In this document: positions 25,265-34,933 of the stretch, in pieces
Numbering within the stretch: the first letter of the stretch is position 1
Layout of the letters: every line of letters begins with the position of its first letter
Assembly: GCF_038002965.1 (NCBI RefSeq)
Contig: NZ_JBBOOE010000001.1
Coordinates: 4,383,001 to 4,447,000, forward strand
Direction: 5' to 3'
Length of the DNA stretch: 64,000 nt
Origin: Robertmurraya sp. FSL R5-0851
GTDB taxonomy: Bacteria; Bacillota; Bacilli; Bacillales; Cytobacillaceae
Program-made: the position numbers and the translations under genes
Notes under the pieces: generated by a model
Databases searched by the model: none
Told to the model about the DNA's origin: nothing
Seen by the model: only the letters and a program-made list of their open reading frames with translations

Positions 25265-26867
25265 GATCTCCTTTCCCAAAATCAATAATGGTTTCTTTAC
25301 CGTCAATCCAATGCATACAAAAGGACATTGGTGATATCGCTTTTATGCGAACTACCCATGCCCTTAAAAATGCAGTTTGTTTCATCTCTTCATGTAATAG
25401 TTTTATTGGATTTCTAACTGCATCCATTTCCCTAAGCTTTATTAGTGCTGCTTTGCGAAAAGCGACATCCTGATCCAGAAGTTCCCACCATTCTTCTTTT
25501 ACTCTTAACTCCTTCTCAATAGCTTCACGTTTGCGTGACAGTTCCTCAAGTACTTCTTTTGATTTCTCTGCTTCTGTTCCATTGGCGTTTATAAGGGCTA
25601 CATTTTCTTCTAATAAAATCCGTTCTAAATCTAAGCGCAGTTGGTTGTAAGAAAAATCTCTTGCGGCGACTGCCCTAGTCAGGTCCTTTTGCATACGATC
25701 TATATCAATTACCTTCCTTATTGACCGATAGCGTTCGAGAAAAGCTTCTTGCATTGCTTTTAAAATTATCGTTTCTTGGATTCCTTGCATCTTACAAAGC
25801 TCTTTGCTTTTTCTGCTATTTTCACAACGCCATGTAACTCTCTCTCGGCAGACAAATCGGTGCAGATTTCCTCCACAAACTCCACATTGGATTCTGCTCG
25901 ATAGTGGATAGCGTTTCGTCTTTTTATTAGGATTTGGTTTGTTGCGCCTCTCCAGTTCTCTTTGGACTGCTTCAAATACTTCTTGACTTACAATGGGTTC
26001 GTGGTGGTTCTCGATGAAATATTGAGTTCGTTCACCTGTGTTTAATTGCTGTTTATGAGAAAGGTGATCTTCCACATATGTTTTTTGGCAAATAACATCC
26101 CCCGTATAATCACTGTTTTGTAGCATTAACTTTAAGGTTGGTGATGACCAGTCTGTGCGTCCGTTCGTTTTTTTATATTTCTTTCTGATGAACTGTTTGC
26201 ATATTTGGGAGAGTGTCTTGCCGTTCAAGATTTCATTAAAAGCCTCTCGAACAATTTGGGCTTCCTCTTCTACTACAACCCACTCTTTTCTTTCATTTAG
26301 TTCATAGCCGAGTTTCTTTACAAAGATCGGTTCACCTCTTTCAAACCTCTTAGTTTTAGCCCAAGTTATATTCTCCGAAATGCTTCTGCTTTCTTCCTGT
26401 GCTGTTGCGGAAAGCATGGTCAAAATAAACTCGCTTGCCATATCATCTGTGTCAATATTCTCTTTATCAAATATAATGCGCACTCCAAGTTGTCGCAGTT
26501 TCCGTATCGTATTAATTGCGTCAAGTACATTCCTCGCAAATCTTGATACCGACTTGCAAAGAATAAGATCAATTTTCTTTTCGGTAGCGTGCCGTATCAT
26601 TCGATTAAATCCTGGCCTTTTAGCCATCGATGTTCCTGTTCGTCCATGGTCTGTATAAATGTCAACCATCTTCCAACCCGGTGTGGAGCGAATTAATTGA
26701 GTGTAATGCGTTTTTTGGTTATCAAAAGATCCTTCTTGTTCATCTGAAAGGCTGCTGACTCGTACATATGCAGCCACTCTCAGTTGTTTAGGTTTCTCTG
26801 GAGGTAGCTCCATTAATGAAATACCACCAACTCCTTGTCCAAATGAACCAAATAATGCTTCTGCCAT
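25251..26867 (-). CDS. Large serine recombinase (538 aa)
   Basis: First gene of the recombinase operon, homologous to 411-2018. AAYVRVSSLSDEQ holds the catalytic serine; DHGRTGTS, CKSVSRFARN and MLSATAQEESRSISENI follow. The recombinase domain is followed by a zinc ribbon (CGVCGGNLHRFVC, WRC) and coiled coil. AAAGGAGG lies eight bases before ATG 26867. Its leader has the conserved promoter block and a terminator, as in the left copy. Confidence 0.93.
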   Translation of the reverse strand: MAEALFGSFGQGVGGISLMELPPEKPKQLRVAAYVRVSSLSDEQEGSFDNQKTHYTQLIRSTPGWKMVDIYTDHGRTGTSMAKRPGFNRMIRHATEKKIDLILCKSVSRFARNVLDAINTIRKLRQLGVRIIFDKENIDTDDMASEFILTMLSATAQEESRSISENITWAKTKRFERGEPIFVKKLGYELNERKEWVVVEEEAQIVREAFNEILNGKTLSQICKQFIRKKYKKTNGRTDWSSPTLKLMLQNSDYTGDVICQKTYVEDHLSHKQQLNTGERTQYFIENHHEPIVSQEVFEAVQRELERRNKPNPNKKTKRYPLSSRIQCGVCGGNLHRFVCRERVTWRCENSRKSKELCKMQGIQETIILKAMQEAFLERYRSIRKVIDIDRMQKDLTRAVAARDFSYNQLRLDLERILLEENVALINANGTEAEKSKEVLEELSRKREAIEKELRVKEEWWELLDQDVAFRKAALIKLREMDAVRNPIKLLHEEMKQTAFLRAWVVRIKAISPMSFCMHWIDGKETIIDFGKGDHDID

Positions 26868-26937
26868 GCTGTTGCCTCCTTTCAATTTTCATCCTCGTTT
26901 CTCAACACTAGGCTTCTTCTATTCAATCATGGCTCCC

Positions 26938-26979
26938 AAAAAAATCTGCTGAAGTCGCTTTGTATCAAGGTTCTTCAGC
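26938..26979 (-). terminator. Intrinsic terminator in the right recombinase leader
   Basis: On the minus strand GCTGAAG and CTTCAGC form a perfect 7-pair stem with an 18-base loop, then AGA and TTTTTTT. It occupies the same place relative to promoter and gene as the terminator at 2094-2135, although the sequences have diverged. Confidence 0.72.
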
Positions 26980-26993
26980 TTTTTGGGTTATAG

Positions 26994-27024
26994 TATATAT
27001 CACTTAGAAGGGGCTAAATAGCAA
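26994..27024 (-). promoter_or_regulatory. Conserved promoter-like block before right recombinase operon
   Basis: The minus strand has TTGCTA (27019-27024), 19 bases ending AGTGA, TATATA (26994-26999). It is the counterpart of 2150-2180, with the spacer partly diverged and the boxes identical. Confidence 0.68.
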
Positions 27025-27048
27025 GAGAATAAGTAGATAAAAATCCAT

Positions 27049-27082
27049 AAAAAAGAGCCGATATGTCAGCACATACCAGCCC
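27049..27082 (-). terminator. Terminator after the right amidase
   Basis: The minus strand pairs GGGCTGGTATGT with ACATATCGGCTC (three wobbles, loop GCTG), followed by TTTTTT. It is homologous to 2205-2238 and again pairs fully only on the minus strand. Confidence 0.87.
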
Positions 27083-27096
27083 TATTTTGTATAGCC

Positions 27097-28071
27097 TTAT
27101 TTTAAAAATGCATCAGTAAATCCGGCAGATTTCAACTTCTTTAGTAATGTTTCTGCATTCCCTTTATTGGTGAAGGCCCCCACTTGCACCCTATAAAGTT
27201 TTTGATTGTCTGGAGGCTTACTAGATTTAACAACATTCAAAGCACCTACATCAATCCAACTCATAATCCCTGCAGATTCCTTATTCGTCTTCTTATCGAC
27301 CTTTTTACCTAATAGCACACAATTCTTACCGCCTTTAACAACTGGCTTACCATTCGAAATAATCTGGGTCACTTTATGATAAGAGCCAGTTTTGACCCAA
27401 GCTGGGATACTAGCACCACCGGGATAATAAGTACTTGCTGAAGATTTTACCTCCACCACATCTCCCACCTGAATAGATGTTGATTGATTAATAGTAGGTT
27501 TACCGCCTGTTTTATTAAGCGCAACTTTAACAGCCGCACGGAAGGAATTCATGCTTTCCCCATGCTTCGGAAACCAATGCATCACATCCCCATGATTGCT
27601 TGCAATACCTTTTTTTGCTCCTTCAGAATGGCAAATAATATCTTCTTCTGTTAATTCATATTCCTGGCAAAGCATCACACAAAGATCTACTGCATTCTGC
27701 CAAGCCTTTCTAAAATAGGACTCGTTCTTTGCAACATTGTAGCCAACCATCGTTGAGCCTTTACCATAAGAAAAGCCACCCGGTTCGCAAATTTCAAAAC
27801 CTATGTGCGTATTGTTCCCTGTACCACCGCAATGCCAACCTCTATGGTTCCAAGGTAAGTACTGCCATACTTCTTTATCATCAACAAAAGCATGAACACA
27901 AACTTGACGATTGGTTTCACCCGACTTGTACGACTTATTCCAGCGACTAAACCAGTCTGCTGCCATCACACCAGGAGTTGCAGTCGAGTGAACCATAATT
28001 CCTTTTGGTGAGATTTTCTTCCCAACTGTAAAACAATCGTTTCTTGTCATATATTTAGCGTTTAGTTTCAT
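27097..28071 (-). CDS. Endolysin: N-acetylmuramoyl-L-alanine amidase with SPOR domain (324 aa)
   Basis: Homologue of the left lysin. The amidase-2-like domain has GIMVHSTATPGV, GWHCGGTGNNTH and DIICHSEGAKKG; an SH3-like segment (IQVGDVVEVKSSASTYYPGG) and a C-terminal SPOR repeat (YRVQVGAFTNKGNAETLL) follow. ATG 28071 has AAGGGAG upstream; the earlier in-frame ATG at 28092 has none. It overlaps the holin gene by 17 bases. The C-terminus ends a few residues earlier than in the left copy. Confidence 0.93.
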   Translation of the reverse strand: MKLNAKYMTRNDCFTVGKKISPKGIMVHSTATPGVMAADWFSRWNKSYKSGETNRQVCVHAFVDDKEVWQYLPWNHRGWHCGGTGNNTHIGFEICEPGGFSYGKGSTMVGYNVAKNESYFRKAWQNAVDLCVMLCQEYELTEEDIICHSEGAKKGIASNHGDVMHWFPKHGESMNSFRAAVKVALNKTGGKPTINQSTSIQVGDVVEVKSSASTYYPGGASIPAWVKTGSYHKVTQIISNGKPVVKGGKNCVLLGKKVDKKTNKESAGIMSWIDVGALNVVKSSKPPDNQKLYRVQVGAFTNKGNAETLLKKLKSAGFTDAFLK

Positions 28072-28483
28072 TCTTATCTTCTCCCTTGCCATGTAATTGT
28101 GCTAAGACATCTTTCAATTTTTGTGGAATTGGAAGCCCGATTCTTGAGCCATTTTCCATTATGCTGATGCCCTCATTGGAGAGATAAAAAAAGATGACGG
28201 CTGTTCGAATAACACTGCCCTCACCAATCAGTCGGCTGTCAATGATATGAGCTATCCCGACAAGTATAAAAATAAGGATCTTTTTGAAAATCCCTCGAGC
28301 ACCAATTTCACTGGAAAGCTCTTTATTAATAATGGCCACCATAATTCCAGTAATATAGTCTACAATGACAAAAATAATAAGAGCATATAAAAATCCATCA
28401 AGTCCCCCAAGGAACCAGCCCAACCAACCGCCCACTGCAGCAATTACCGTTTGTAAAACAATCCAAAGTTCTTTTATTGCCAT
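28055..28483 (-). CDS. Phage holin (142 aa)
   Basis: Nearly the same membrane protein as the left holin: GGWLGWFLGGLDGFLYALIIFVIVDYITG, then ILIFILVGIAHII and a charged tail GKGEDKNETKR. The chosen start (ATG 28483) follows GGGGAGAAAC; an in-frame start at 28504 overlaps the ribosome site. It lies directly before the amidase gene and should form membrane lesions for lysis. Confidence 0.9.
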   Translation of the reverse strand: MAIKELWIVLQTVIAAVGGWLGWFLGGLDGFLYALIIFVIVDYITGIMVAIINKELSSEIGARGIFKKILIFILVGIAHIIDSRLIGEGSVIRTAVIFFYLSNEGISIMENGSRIGLPIPQKLKDVLAQLHGKGEDKNETKR

Positions 28484-28521
28484 GTTTCTCCCCTCGCTCT
28501 CCAATCCGTTTTAATCTATAT

Positions 28522-28560
28522 AAAAAGACGCCTGTGACAAGAGAGCCACAAAGCGCCTGT
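28522..28560 (-). terminator. Terminator between tail-tip gene and holin
   Basis: On the minus strand GGCGCT plus TGTG pair with CACA plus GGCGTC (one bulged base), followed by TTTTT. It separates the receptor-binding-like gene from the lysis genes, as in the left copy. Confidence 0.65.
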
Positions 28561-28571
28561 ATTTTCATTAT

Positions 28572-29630
28572 TTAATACGGAGCATAATACACATAACCAC
28601 TGGCTTTCACATAAAACCCATCCCCAGGAACATAAATAGCTCCACCGAATGTATCCGAATTAGTTGTTGTAAATCCCGGTTGTTCGACTCCTTCCCAAGT
28701 CAGACCATCAGCCGATACATAAAGCATGCCTTCATTGAAAAGAGCATATTTCCCCCAATCCTCCATCCAGATGATGTTCTGTGGATTCGGAATTTTGTTA
28801 TTGGCTAGATTTCCGACATGCGATAGGTTTGTTTCCGTCAGCTCCGTAGCACTATCGTTCATGACACACAAATTCACATGAAAGATTCCACTAACATATC
28901 GATATTTCATGACGAAAAGTTTATCGTGAACCGAGCGGACATACATATAATATGTATTTAAATCCTCTGAAATAGTCGTAGACCAAGAACCAGGGCTTGA
29001 AGTGCTTGCCGATGCAATCGACCGATCACCTCCAACGATTCCGATAAATCTTCCTTTATGTGCTGTCATATAGCTAAAAATAGGAACGGAAGTCCCGTCA
29101 GCACCTACCAAAGTCCAAGCCACTCTTTGTGTTAATGAAGCAAAGTTGTAATATACGGGAGACTTATAATACCACCAACTAACCACTCCGGCTCCCCTAT
29201 TGCTGTCATATGCTCCAGTGGTCATGGAGTTCTGTGCCCCCTGACAGTAACCAGCATTATACCAGGTGATGCCATCAAATGAAGCGATAATATTGGCCAA
29301 GCCTATAATTTTGGCTAAAAACACACCATCGCCTGCCCATAAAATTTCTGGGGCACCGTTATTCCACCAAGAAACATTCACCACGGTCCATTTTCCAGTG
29401 GCTTTATTGTAATAGGACATATATGGGGTCTTTGCACGATACACGGCAATCTGTGCGTTCCCATTGTCGTGAACATCAATTCTTGTTTCACTTCCATACT
29501 TGGTATAGCCAAAATCATTATAATATTTCCTTTGCCAACTTAAGGTGGGGATGGGAAGAATGAGTTCACCCCTGCCTCCAAAAGCAGTCCAGATGGCTAG
29601 TGTATTATTAAAATTACTATGATAACTCAT
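28572..29630 (-). CDS. Tail tip / receptor-binding-like protein with Asp-box repeats (352 aa)
   Basis: Homologue of 4020-5081, colinear over its whole length, with DGITWYNAGY and DGLTWEGVEQPG Asp-box-like motifs and many Trp/Tyr residues, suggesting a beta-propeller. Changes against the left copy are scattered conservative substitutions rather than a swapped receptor domain, so both phages probably recognised similar hosts. The gene starts next to the stop of the tail endopeptidase gene. Confidence 0.6.
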   Translation of the reverse strand: MSYHSNFNNTLAIWTAFGGRGELILPIPTLSWQRKYYNDFGYTKYGSETRIDVHDNGNAQIAVYRAKTPYMSYYNKATGKWTVVNVSWWNNGAPEILWAGDGVFLAKIIGLANIIASFDGITWYNAGYCQGAQNSMTTGAYDSNRGAGVVSWWYYKSPVYYNFASLTQRVAWTLVGADGTSVPIFSYMTAHKGRFIGIVGGDRSIASASTSSPGSWSTTISEDLNTYYMYVRSVHDKLFVMKYRYVSGIFHVNLCVMNDSATELTETNLSHVGNLANNKIPNPQNIIWMEDWGKYALFNEGMLYVSADGLTWEGVEQPGFTTTNSDTFGGAIYVPGDGFYVKASGYVYYAPY

Positions 29631-29633
29631 GCC

Positions 29634-30788
29634 CTATCCCACCACCTTTTTAATTCCAGTAATCCGACCACTACTATCGGTCGTGTAGGTATAACTAGCC
29701 TTTTCACCATCGACATACGTAATTTCAAATCTCGAAGTATCCACCAATAAAGTTGATACCTCTTTCAACAGTAGCTCTGAAAAAATATCCTCTAACGTAA
29801 TACTTGTAATTCTTCCATTGCTATCCGTTGTGTAGTTGTATTTTGCGTGATATTGATGGGTATCTCCCTTTTCCACTTCATAGGTCACATTAATAAAGCC
29901 CGCATCCACAGACAGACTTTTTACAATGGTGTAGGATACTCCGAGCTGGTCCATTTTAAATTGAAGCCCTTCAACTGAACTTCCAACATCAGTGAGCGAA
30001 CTTTCCACTTTACTCATGGAACTTTCAATTCTATAAAAAGTATCTGAAATGCTAGGCTTATAGCGTCCAACCTCAACCCGAATGTCATATCGATAAAAAG
30101 GATTGTATTCTAAAGAGATGATCCTCGTTTTGACATCAATACCAAGAGGCTTGAAAACGATATGGACATTATCCCCTACTGCTAGACTCATCAGTTTGAA
30201 AAAAGAAATATCATATGAAGAAGCATTTTCTCGAGAATCGTGGGATACAGCTACATTGGTGACGTTTTTACTACCCATTACGAGTTGATAGTCGCTACTG
30301 CCCCGGTGTTTGCGAATATTAATCTTGTAGCCATCGTATTCTATTTCGCCACCAAGGATAGCGATATACTGCATCAAAGCTGCCCGTCTTGATACTTCCT
30401 GATTAATTTTCATTGTACAGCTCTCAGTAAAATCTACTGTTCCGGCTGAAAAAGGAGTTCCTGATAATAGCTGATTTAATCCAGCCGCAGGAGCTCCCGT
30501 AAAATCAAACGCATCTATATTAAAAATCTCGTCATTTAAAATGTAAGAGACATGCTCACACGTGACAGAACAGACTGGAAGGCTACCTTGTAACGACTTC
30601 GCTATTTGTACAATTTCAAAATACTGATTATTTAGCTTAGCGAGTTGCTTCGTTTTTAAAGCAAGAGCAGACTTGGCTAGCACAGTAAAGGACAAGGTAA
30701 ACTCTCCCTCGAGTGTCTCTCTTACATTCGCAGTCATGACCTTTCGAATGGATTGAATGAGTGTATTCCCCGCATAAATGTCAATCAC
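29634..30788 (-). CDS. Prophage tail endopeptidase-type minor structural protein (384 aa)
   Basis: Homologue of 6515-7666. The N-terminal ANVRETLEGEFTLSFTV and TCEHVSYILNDEIF motifs and the C-terminal pair of YxYTTDSxGRIT repeats are retained. The GTG at 30788 is eight bases after GGAGG. It follows the tape measure gene and is directly joined to the next tail gene, showing the ancestral arrangement without the RelA cassette. Confidence 0.85.
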   Translation of the reverse strand: MIDIYAGNTLIQSIRKVMTANVRETLEGEFTLSFTVLAKSALALKTKQLAKLNNQYFEIVQIAKSLQGSLPVCSVTCEHVSYILNDEIFNIDAFDFTGAPAAGLNQLLSGTPFSAGTVDFTESCTMKINQEVSRRAALMQYIAILGGEIEYDGYKINIRKHRGSSDYQLVMGSKNVTNVAVSHDSRENASSYDISFFKLMSLAVGDNVHIVFKPLGIDVKTRIISLEYNPFYRYDIRVEVGRYKPSISDTFYRIESSMSKVESSLTDVGSSVEGLQFKMDQLGVSYTIVKSLSVDAGFINVTYEVEKGDTHQYHAKYNYTTDSNGRITSITLEDIFSELLLKEVSTLLVDTSRFEITYVDGEKASYTYTTDSSGRITGIKKVVG

Positions 30789-30803
30789 CAATCTGCCCTC
30801 CTT

Positions 30804-33404
30804 TTACGAACCTGCAACTCCTAAGTTTCTAACGGTTACTGTATTTCGATTCCACTGAAGCTGGGCGATAATTCTTGTTAGGACATTGCCGTCAATCGTA
30901 AGTGGAATCGTGACATCGAATGTGGTTCCATCCGTCCCTTTTGCAGTAGCGCTTACTTCGCTATTGAGGTCAAGGCCAAAGTCAGTAGGAATGGCTTCTT
31001 CCATATCCTTTTCCACACCTTTCATGGCATCTGAAAAACCAACACCAATCCCTTCACCCATGTTTTCACCGATACCAGCAAAAACTCGTGAAGGTGAACG
31101 AATCCCAAGGACACCTTTTACACTACTAACGATGCCACCGACAAAACCGCTAACCTTATCTTTTATCCAGCCAATCATGGAAGCAATCCCATTCCAAAGC
31201 CCACGTACAATATTCACTCCCACTTGACCGATGGAAACAGCCGCTTTTCCAATTCCAACGATGATTGCAGAAATAATCTGCGGTAATTGCGCCACAAGCT
31301 GAGGGATAGCTCGGACTAATCCCGCTGCCAACTGAATGATCAATGAAATACCCAACTCAATAATCTTAGGGATATTCCCGGTAATAAAGGTAATGATTGA
31401 TGAAATAATAGCTGGCAATGCTTCTATGAGTCTAGGCAGAGCATTGATAATTCCTACGGCTAAACCTTCTATAATTTTAAAAGCCGCCTCCAAAACCATG
31501 TCGAGATTGTTTATGATCGTTTCTACAATTAATAGAATCGCTGATACTATGGATGGAATAAGGTTAGGTAAAGCCTCACCAATCCCAGTTGCTAGAGTCA
31601 CGACCATAGTTAATGCAGCTTCGATTAAGGCAGGGAGGTTGGCGAGAATACCCTCTACCAAACTAAGAACAAGGTAAAGTGCTCCTTCTGTGATTTGAGG
31701 TAGAGCCTCTATAATCCCTTGGAGTAGAGTCGTCACGATTTGCATGGCGGAATCAATGATCATTGGGAGGTTTTCTACGATTGCACCAACTAAGGACATA
31801 ATAATTTGAAGTCCTAACGTAACGAACTGAGGCAATTGCTCTGTGATAAGTTCTGTAATACCGGCGACAGTCTCGCCAATCACCTCTGCAATTTTTTCAA
31901 AATCCCCATCTGCTTCATTAATCCCATTCGATAAGCCAGAAAATAAATCAGTGATCCCTGCAGACACTTCGCTCACAGCAGGCAAAAATACGCCTTGTAA
32001 GGAGCGTTTTACCCCCTCAATGCCATCAGTCAGGTTATCGTATTTGACCTCTGTAATTTGGGCCAGTGCGTCTCCGCTTGCAATGGTACTATCTTTTATC
32101 CCACCAAGAACTGGTAATATACTAGCTTCTAAATCTTCAAACTGTGTACCAAACAACTGCACACCAATTGTGTTTTTAAGAAGCGGATCTTCAATTTCTT
32201 GAAGTTTTTGAATGACACTAAAAAAGGCGGCATTGGCTGTTTCCCCACCTTGAGCAAACTGCTTCGTCATTTCTTCTGCATTAAGCCCAAGAGCAGTGAA
32301 AGCCTCCATACTTGACTTACTACCGTCTTTTGCCCGGATGTTAAATTCTTTTACGGCATCCCCAACCTTATCAATACTGAAAGCTCCACTTTCTGCCCCC
32401 GCTACTAAACTAGCAATAAATTCATCGGCACTAAGGCCAAGTGAAGCATATTGTACGGAGTATTCATTCAAGGTATCTAATAGATCGCCATTTTTATCGG
32501 CACCGTTTTGAGCACCAACAGCAATAATGTTATAGGCTTCATCTGCAGAGATGCCAAAGTTTTTCATAAGAGCACTGGCTGCCCTTGCCGATTCCTGCAT
32601 ATCGAAGTCAAAAGTTTTCCTCAAAGCAAAACCGGACTCGGTGGCTTTTTCTAGCTCTTCACCCATGAGTCCGGTTATCTTTTGTACCTCTGAAATTCCT
32701 ACTGCCACATCATCCAAGCTGTCACCGAAATTATGTTTGTACACATTTTGAGCAATTTCTCCCAGCTCTTCTAGTTCGGCACCTGTTGCGCCAGTTGAAG
32801 CAGAAATTTGATTGACGGCCATGTTGTACTCATCACCAAGTTTAATCAGGCTTGCCCCTGTAGCAACCGCAGCGGTTCCAATAGCGGCTACCGCTGCACC
32901 AATCGTTGCTCCGATTCCTTTTAAAACGCCACCCAACTTTTCAAAACGACCAGAAGCATCTTCAGTCTGATCCGCTGCATTCTGTACTTCATCAGCAAAC
33001 TCCTCAACTTCTCCTTCAGCATCATTGAACCCTTCATTCAACTCTTGTATGGCTTGATTGTTATTCTCAAGTTCCCGCTCCATCTTCATCAGTTCAGACT
33101 TTGCGTTATTCAGCTGAATTTGCCAGTTTTGGGTTCGTTTGTCTGTCTCTCCAAATGAATCTGCAGCATTTCTTAATGCGGCTTCTAACGTGCTGATTTT
33201 GTCTTTTTGGGCATCTACTGACTTGGTGAGCGTTCCATTTCTTGCTGTAAGAGCTTCAATGGATCTGTCTTGTCGGTCAAACTGCGAGGTTACAAGTTTC
33301 ATTTCACTGGCTAATACTTTGAAATTTTGATTGATATCCCTCAAAGCATTTTTAAAGTCTTTTTCTCCCTCAACACCAATGCGGAGGCCAAAATTATCAG
33401 CCAC
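30804..33404 (-). CDS. Phage tail tape measure protein (866 aa)
   Basis: Same length as the left tape measure protein, implying equal tail length. N-terminal coiled coil, the GAAVAAIGTAAVATGASL segment, and the long series of amphipathic LP-rich helical repeats in the second half are all present. GTG start at 33404, preceded by GGGAGGTGG. The C-terminus (NRNTVTVRNLGVAGS) is nearly identical between copies. Confidence 0.94.
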   Translation of the reverse strand: MADNFGLRIGVEGEKDFKNALRDINQNFKVLASEMKLVTSQFDRQDRSIEALTARNGTLTKSVDAQKDKISTLEAALRNAADSFGETDKRTQNWQIQLNNAKSELMKMERELENNNQAIQELNEGFNDAEGEVEEFADEVQNAADQTEDASGRFEKLGGVLKGIGATIGAAVAAIGTAAVATGASLIKLGDEYNMAVNQISASTGATGAELEELGEIAQNVYKHNFGDSLDDVAVGISEVQKITGLMGEELEKATESGFALRKTFDFDMQESARAASALMKNFGISADEAYNIIAVGAQNGADKNGDLLDTLNEYSVQYASLGLSADEFIASLVAGAESGAFSIDKVGDAVKEFNIRAKDGSKSSMEAFTALGLNAEEMTKQFAQGGETANAAFFSVIQKLQEIEDPLLKNTIGVQLFGTQFEDLEASILPVLGGIKDSTIASGDALAQITEVKYDNLTDGIEGVKRSLQGVFLPAVSEVSAGITDLFSGLSNGINEADGDFEKIAEVIGETVAGITELITEQLPQFVTLGLQIIMSLVGAIVENLPMIIDSAMQIVTTLLQGIIEALPQITEGALYLVLSLVEGILANLPALIEAALTMVVTLATGIGEALPNLIPSIVSAILLIVETIINNLDMVLEAAFKIIEGLAVGIINALPRLIEALPAIISSIITFITGNIPKIIELGISLIIQLAAGLVRAIPQLVAQLPQIISAIIVGIGKAAVSIGQVGVNIVRGLWNGIASMIGWIKDKVSGFVGGIVSSVKGVLGIRSPSRVFAGIGENMGEGIGVGFSDAMKGVEKDMEEAIPTDFGLDLNSEVSATAKGTDGTTFDVTIPLTIDGNVLTRIIAQLQWNRNTVTVRNLGVAGS

Positions 33405-33438
33405 GACTCCACCTCCCTTCTTCGCAAAGTATCCCTAC

Positions 33439-34037
33439 CTAAATCCCCACTGGAATCACATCATCAATAAAAAGCTCCTGCTTTGGTTTAGCAATGCCAG
33501 TAAACTGTTTATGACATTCCCATAAATCCATTAAATAACCCATCGGCATCAGCCACACTTCTTCTTCTCTTCGATCTAGCTGAGCTGTTCCATAATAAAG
33601 AAGTCGGATAAACAATTCATCATCACTTACCCGACCTCCACGTTTTTTGATGGTTCACTCTGTATATGCCGTTTTGTACCTTTCAACATACTGGCCATAA
33701 TTGCGTTTTTGTACTCTGCCAGCTCAAAAGGAGTAGTCAACAATTCAACTTCTTCCTCTTTTAGCAGGTCTTTCTTCAAATCTTTATTTCGTAAATTATG
33801 AATTAGGATCGACTGATTCGCTAACAACGTGATGAGCCAAACGATTTCATCTAAAGCCATTTCAAAATCTTTCGTATTCATCAGTTTTGTTCCGAGATTT
33901 TCAAGACCGCCATAGCGTTTGGCGATTTCCTTTGTTGCCTTTGTGGTTAGAATCAATTTGTATTCCAATCCACCAACTTCAATGACCGCACTTCTTTCTT
34001 CAGCGGCAAAATCAATATCTATCGCTTCATTTCCCAT
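33439..34037 (-). CDS. Tail assembly chaperone GT fusion made by -1 frameshifting (right)
   Basis: The slippery heptamer A-AAA-AAC occurs at 33642-33648 and the -1 frame continues (GGRVSDDELFIRLLYYG onward) to the TAG at 33439-33441. Both the heptamer and the extension are conserved with the left prophage despite third-position divergence elsewhere, which supports real use of the second frame. Confidence 0.85.
33627..34037 (-). CDS. Tail assembly chaperone G (136 aa)
   Basis: Homologue of 10975-11400 with a shorter N-terminus (MGNEAIDIDFAAEERSAVIE). It lies between the major tail and tape measure genes. The short product ends SEPSKNVEVG, four codons after the frameshift site. Confidence 0.85.
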   Translation of the reverse strand: MGNEAIDIDFAAEERSAVIEVGGLEYKLILTTKATKEIAKRYGGLENLGTKLMNTKDFEMALDEIVWLITLLANQSILIHNLRNKDLKKDLLKEEEVELLTTPFELAEYKNAIMASMLKGTKRHIQSEPSKNVEVG

Positions 34038-34051
34038 TTTCCATCATCCCC

Positions 34052-34933
34052 CTATGTAACATTTACTGTCGCAACATTCGACTTAACGGCACTTGCACCA
34101 GTTGAATTCAGCACACAGTAATAGTAGTAAGTTCCCGCTGTCAGATCCTTTGGAATGTTAAAGCTTGCTGATGTTTCCCCATTAATAGTTGTTCCACCAG
34201 TTGTACTTTCCACCGTATTTTCATACCACTGATAAGTAACAGGATGAATCGTATTTGTGCTTGCAACCACTGATAGACTACCAGAAATGCTACCCTCTAC
34301 CACATCCGTCAATTCAGCTGGCTGCGTAAGAATTGTAATCATGGGTGTGACGGGTGTAAAATCAGGCTCATAGACAGTTTTGAACCAATTATTGATGGTC
34401 TCTAAGGAAACACCATTGTCACTTTCCGTCACTTCTGCCTTCCATGGATGTTTATTTTCACCATCCAGCTTATTTCGTCTAAACACCGTTCCTTCTATGG
34501 TGGGACTGCTAAACGTAATCGAATCCCCTTTTGTCGCAAGGTTGGTCGTGGGAATGCTAAAAATAACCCGATAAAGCCAAAAGTAACGGTATTTTCCATT
34601 TGATTTCTTGGCACGAAACCCAATCGCCACAGGATTCCCACCATCTTCACTTCTTGAAACCACGACATTGTTGCTGTCGATTTTACTTCCTGTTAAATCC
34701 TGGGCTACTAATGCACCGATATCATCGATACCAAGTGTTAACGTCCCGCTCTTAAATTCTTTTACCACTTCAGATGCTCCATCATCCGCATAAAGAATTG
34801 CTTCAATTAGTTCCACACTTAGCTCGGCGGTCATCGCTTTGGCGAGGATTTTCGGTGTTCCATAGGTTTCGGTGCCATTTTCGTCCTCTGTGATATTGGC
34901 GTAATACAAACGATCCAATCCTATAGTTGCCAT
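34052..34933 (-). CDS. Major tail protein with C-terminal Ig-like domain (293 aa)
   Basis: Homologue of 11421-12302 with equal length. The tube-forming N-terminal two thirds are almost unchanged, while the Ig-like domain (ILTQPAELTDVVEG, YQWYENTVEST, GTYYYYCVLNS) carries most substitutions, as expected of a surface-exposed decoration. Confidence 0.92.
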   Translation of the reverse strand: MATIGLDRLYYANITEDENGTETYGTPKILAKAMTAELSVELIEAILYADDGASEVVKEFKSGTLTLGIDDIGALVAQDLTGSKIDSNNVVVSRSEDGGNPVAIGFRAKKSNGKYRYFWLYRVIFSIPTTNLATKGDSITFSSPTIEGTVFRRNKLDGENKHPWKAEVTESDNGVSLETINNWFKTVYEPDFTPVTPMITILTQPAELTDVVEGSISGSLSVVASTNTIHPVTYQWYENTVESTTGGTTINGETSASFNIPKDLTAGTYYYYCVLNSTGASAVKSNVATVNVT

